Shown here: positions 63,492 through 64,000 of the stretch, piece after piece
Layout: every line of letters begins with the position of its first letter
How positions within the stretch are numbered: the first letter of the stretch is position 1
Origin: Marinobacterium_A aestuariivivens
GTDB lineage: Bacteria; Pseudomonadota; Gammaproteobacteria; Pseudomonadales; Balneatricaceae
NCBI RefSeq assembly: GCF_042661465.1
Contig: NZ_JBHSWE010000001.1
Location: 2,604,001 to 2,668,000, forward strand
Direction of reading: 5' to 3'
DNA: 64,000 nucleotides
Program-made: the position numbers and the translations under genes
The notes under the pieces: model-generated
What the model was told of the DNA's origin: nothing
Databases searched by the model: none
Seen by the model: only the letters and a program-made list of their open reading frames with translations

Positions 63492-64000
63492 GGTCAAGTG
63501 ACGAAGCGTGCACGGTGGATGCCTTGGCAGTCAGAGGCGATGAAAGACGTGGTAGCCTGCGAAAAGCTTCGGGGAGGTGGCAAACAACCTTTGATCCGGA
63601 GATCTCTGAATGGGGAAACCCACCCGCTTTGCGGGTATTCCTTTCCTGAATACATAGGGATTGGAAGGCGAACCCGGGGAACTGAAACATCTAAGTACCC
63701 GGAGGAAAAGAAATCAATTGAGATTCCCTTAGTAGCGGCGAGCGAACGGGGACTAGCCCTTAAGCTCGGTTGTTGTTAGCAGAACGCTCTGGAAAGTGCG
63801 GCCATAGTGGGTGAAAGCCCCGTATGCGAAAGCGGCAATTGAGTGAAATCGAGTAGGACGGGACACGTGTTATCCTGTCTGAACATGGGGGGACCATCCT
63901 CCAAGGCTAAATACTCCTGACTGACCGATAGTGAACCAGTACCGTGAGGGAAAGGCGAAAAGAACCCCTGTGAGGGGAGTGAAATAGACCCTGAAACCGT
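63492..64000 (+). rRNA. rrl: 23S ribosomal RNA (5' part, cut by window edge)
   Basis: Starts GGTCAAGTGACGAAGCGTGC and continues with ACGGTGGATGCCTTGGCAGT and GGCGATGAAAGACGTGGTAG, the standard 23S 5' end. About 509 bases are in the window. Small open frames across it are not genes. Confidence 0.98.

Overview
The window reads as a 64 kb stretch of a GC-rich gammaproteobacterial chromosome. The 16S rRNA gene at its right end, the caa3-type cytochrome oxidase cluster, and the order ispB-rplU-rpmA-obgE-proB-rpsT-murJ-ribF-ileS-lspA-fkpB-minor pilins-thiO (the order known from Pseudomonas aeruginosa) point to Pseudomonadales/Oceanospirillales. A member of the Oceanospirillaceae is my best guess; the genus is not certain. 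There are no transposases, prophages or CRISPR arrays.

Layout. 1-9.6 kb: purine salvage and catabolism, with a LysE-type exporter fragment, an AzgA-type purine permease, a GntR/FCD regulator, guanine deaminase and xanthine dehydrogenase XdhA-XdhB-XdhC. These genes would import purines and oxidise guanine/hypoxanthine/xanthine to urate. Two operator candidates were found, one inside the azgA promoter spacer and a triple palindrome upstream of xdhA. 9.9-16.7 kb: an RmlD-like reductase, a SirB2-like protein, then molybdenum cofactor genes (moaB, moeA, moaC, moaD) interleaved with two glycerolipid acyltransferases. The first acyltransferase ends in a striking 80-bp tandem array. 16.8-20 kb: fabB, fabA, ispB. 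20.3-30.6 kb: rplU, rpmA, obgE, proB, rpsT, murJ, ribF, ileS, lspA, fkpB. 30.7-35.8 kb: a minor-pilin cluster, visibly richer in A+T than its flanks, with unusually long PilX- and PilV-like proteins and no PilY1; ispH, expected next to fkpB, is absent. 36-41.7 kb: thiO, nadE, bamD, rluD, pgeF. 42-47.2 kb: the SOS mutagenesis cassette imuA-imuB-dnaE2 behind a perfect LexA box. 47.3-51.9 kb: a patatin-like lipase, a class I amidotransferase, pssA, msrP-msrQ. 51.9-60.6 kb: caa3 cytochrome c oxidase and its assembly genes (ctaC, ctaD, ctaG, ctaE, surf1, an SCO-like protein, ctaA, ctaB). 60.9-64 kb: start of an rRNA operon (promoters, boxA, 16S, tRNA-Ile, tRNA-Ala, partial 23S) whose spacer also holds a damaged copy of each tRNA.

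Two window-wide patterns matter for reading the annotation. First, at least 17 places in 14 genes need exactly one extra base to restore the frame, nearly always in a G, C or T run. Because essential genes (ileS, murJ, obgE, lspA) are among them, sequencing or assembly error is much likelier than real inactivation. These genes are therefore annotated as CDS across the break. Second, short intergenic repeats built on GTAGGGTGGAATGAGCGAAG-like ends lie in at least eight gaps, usually as facing pairs.
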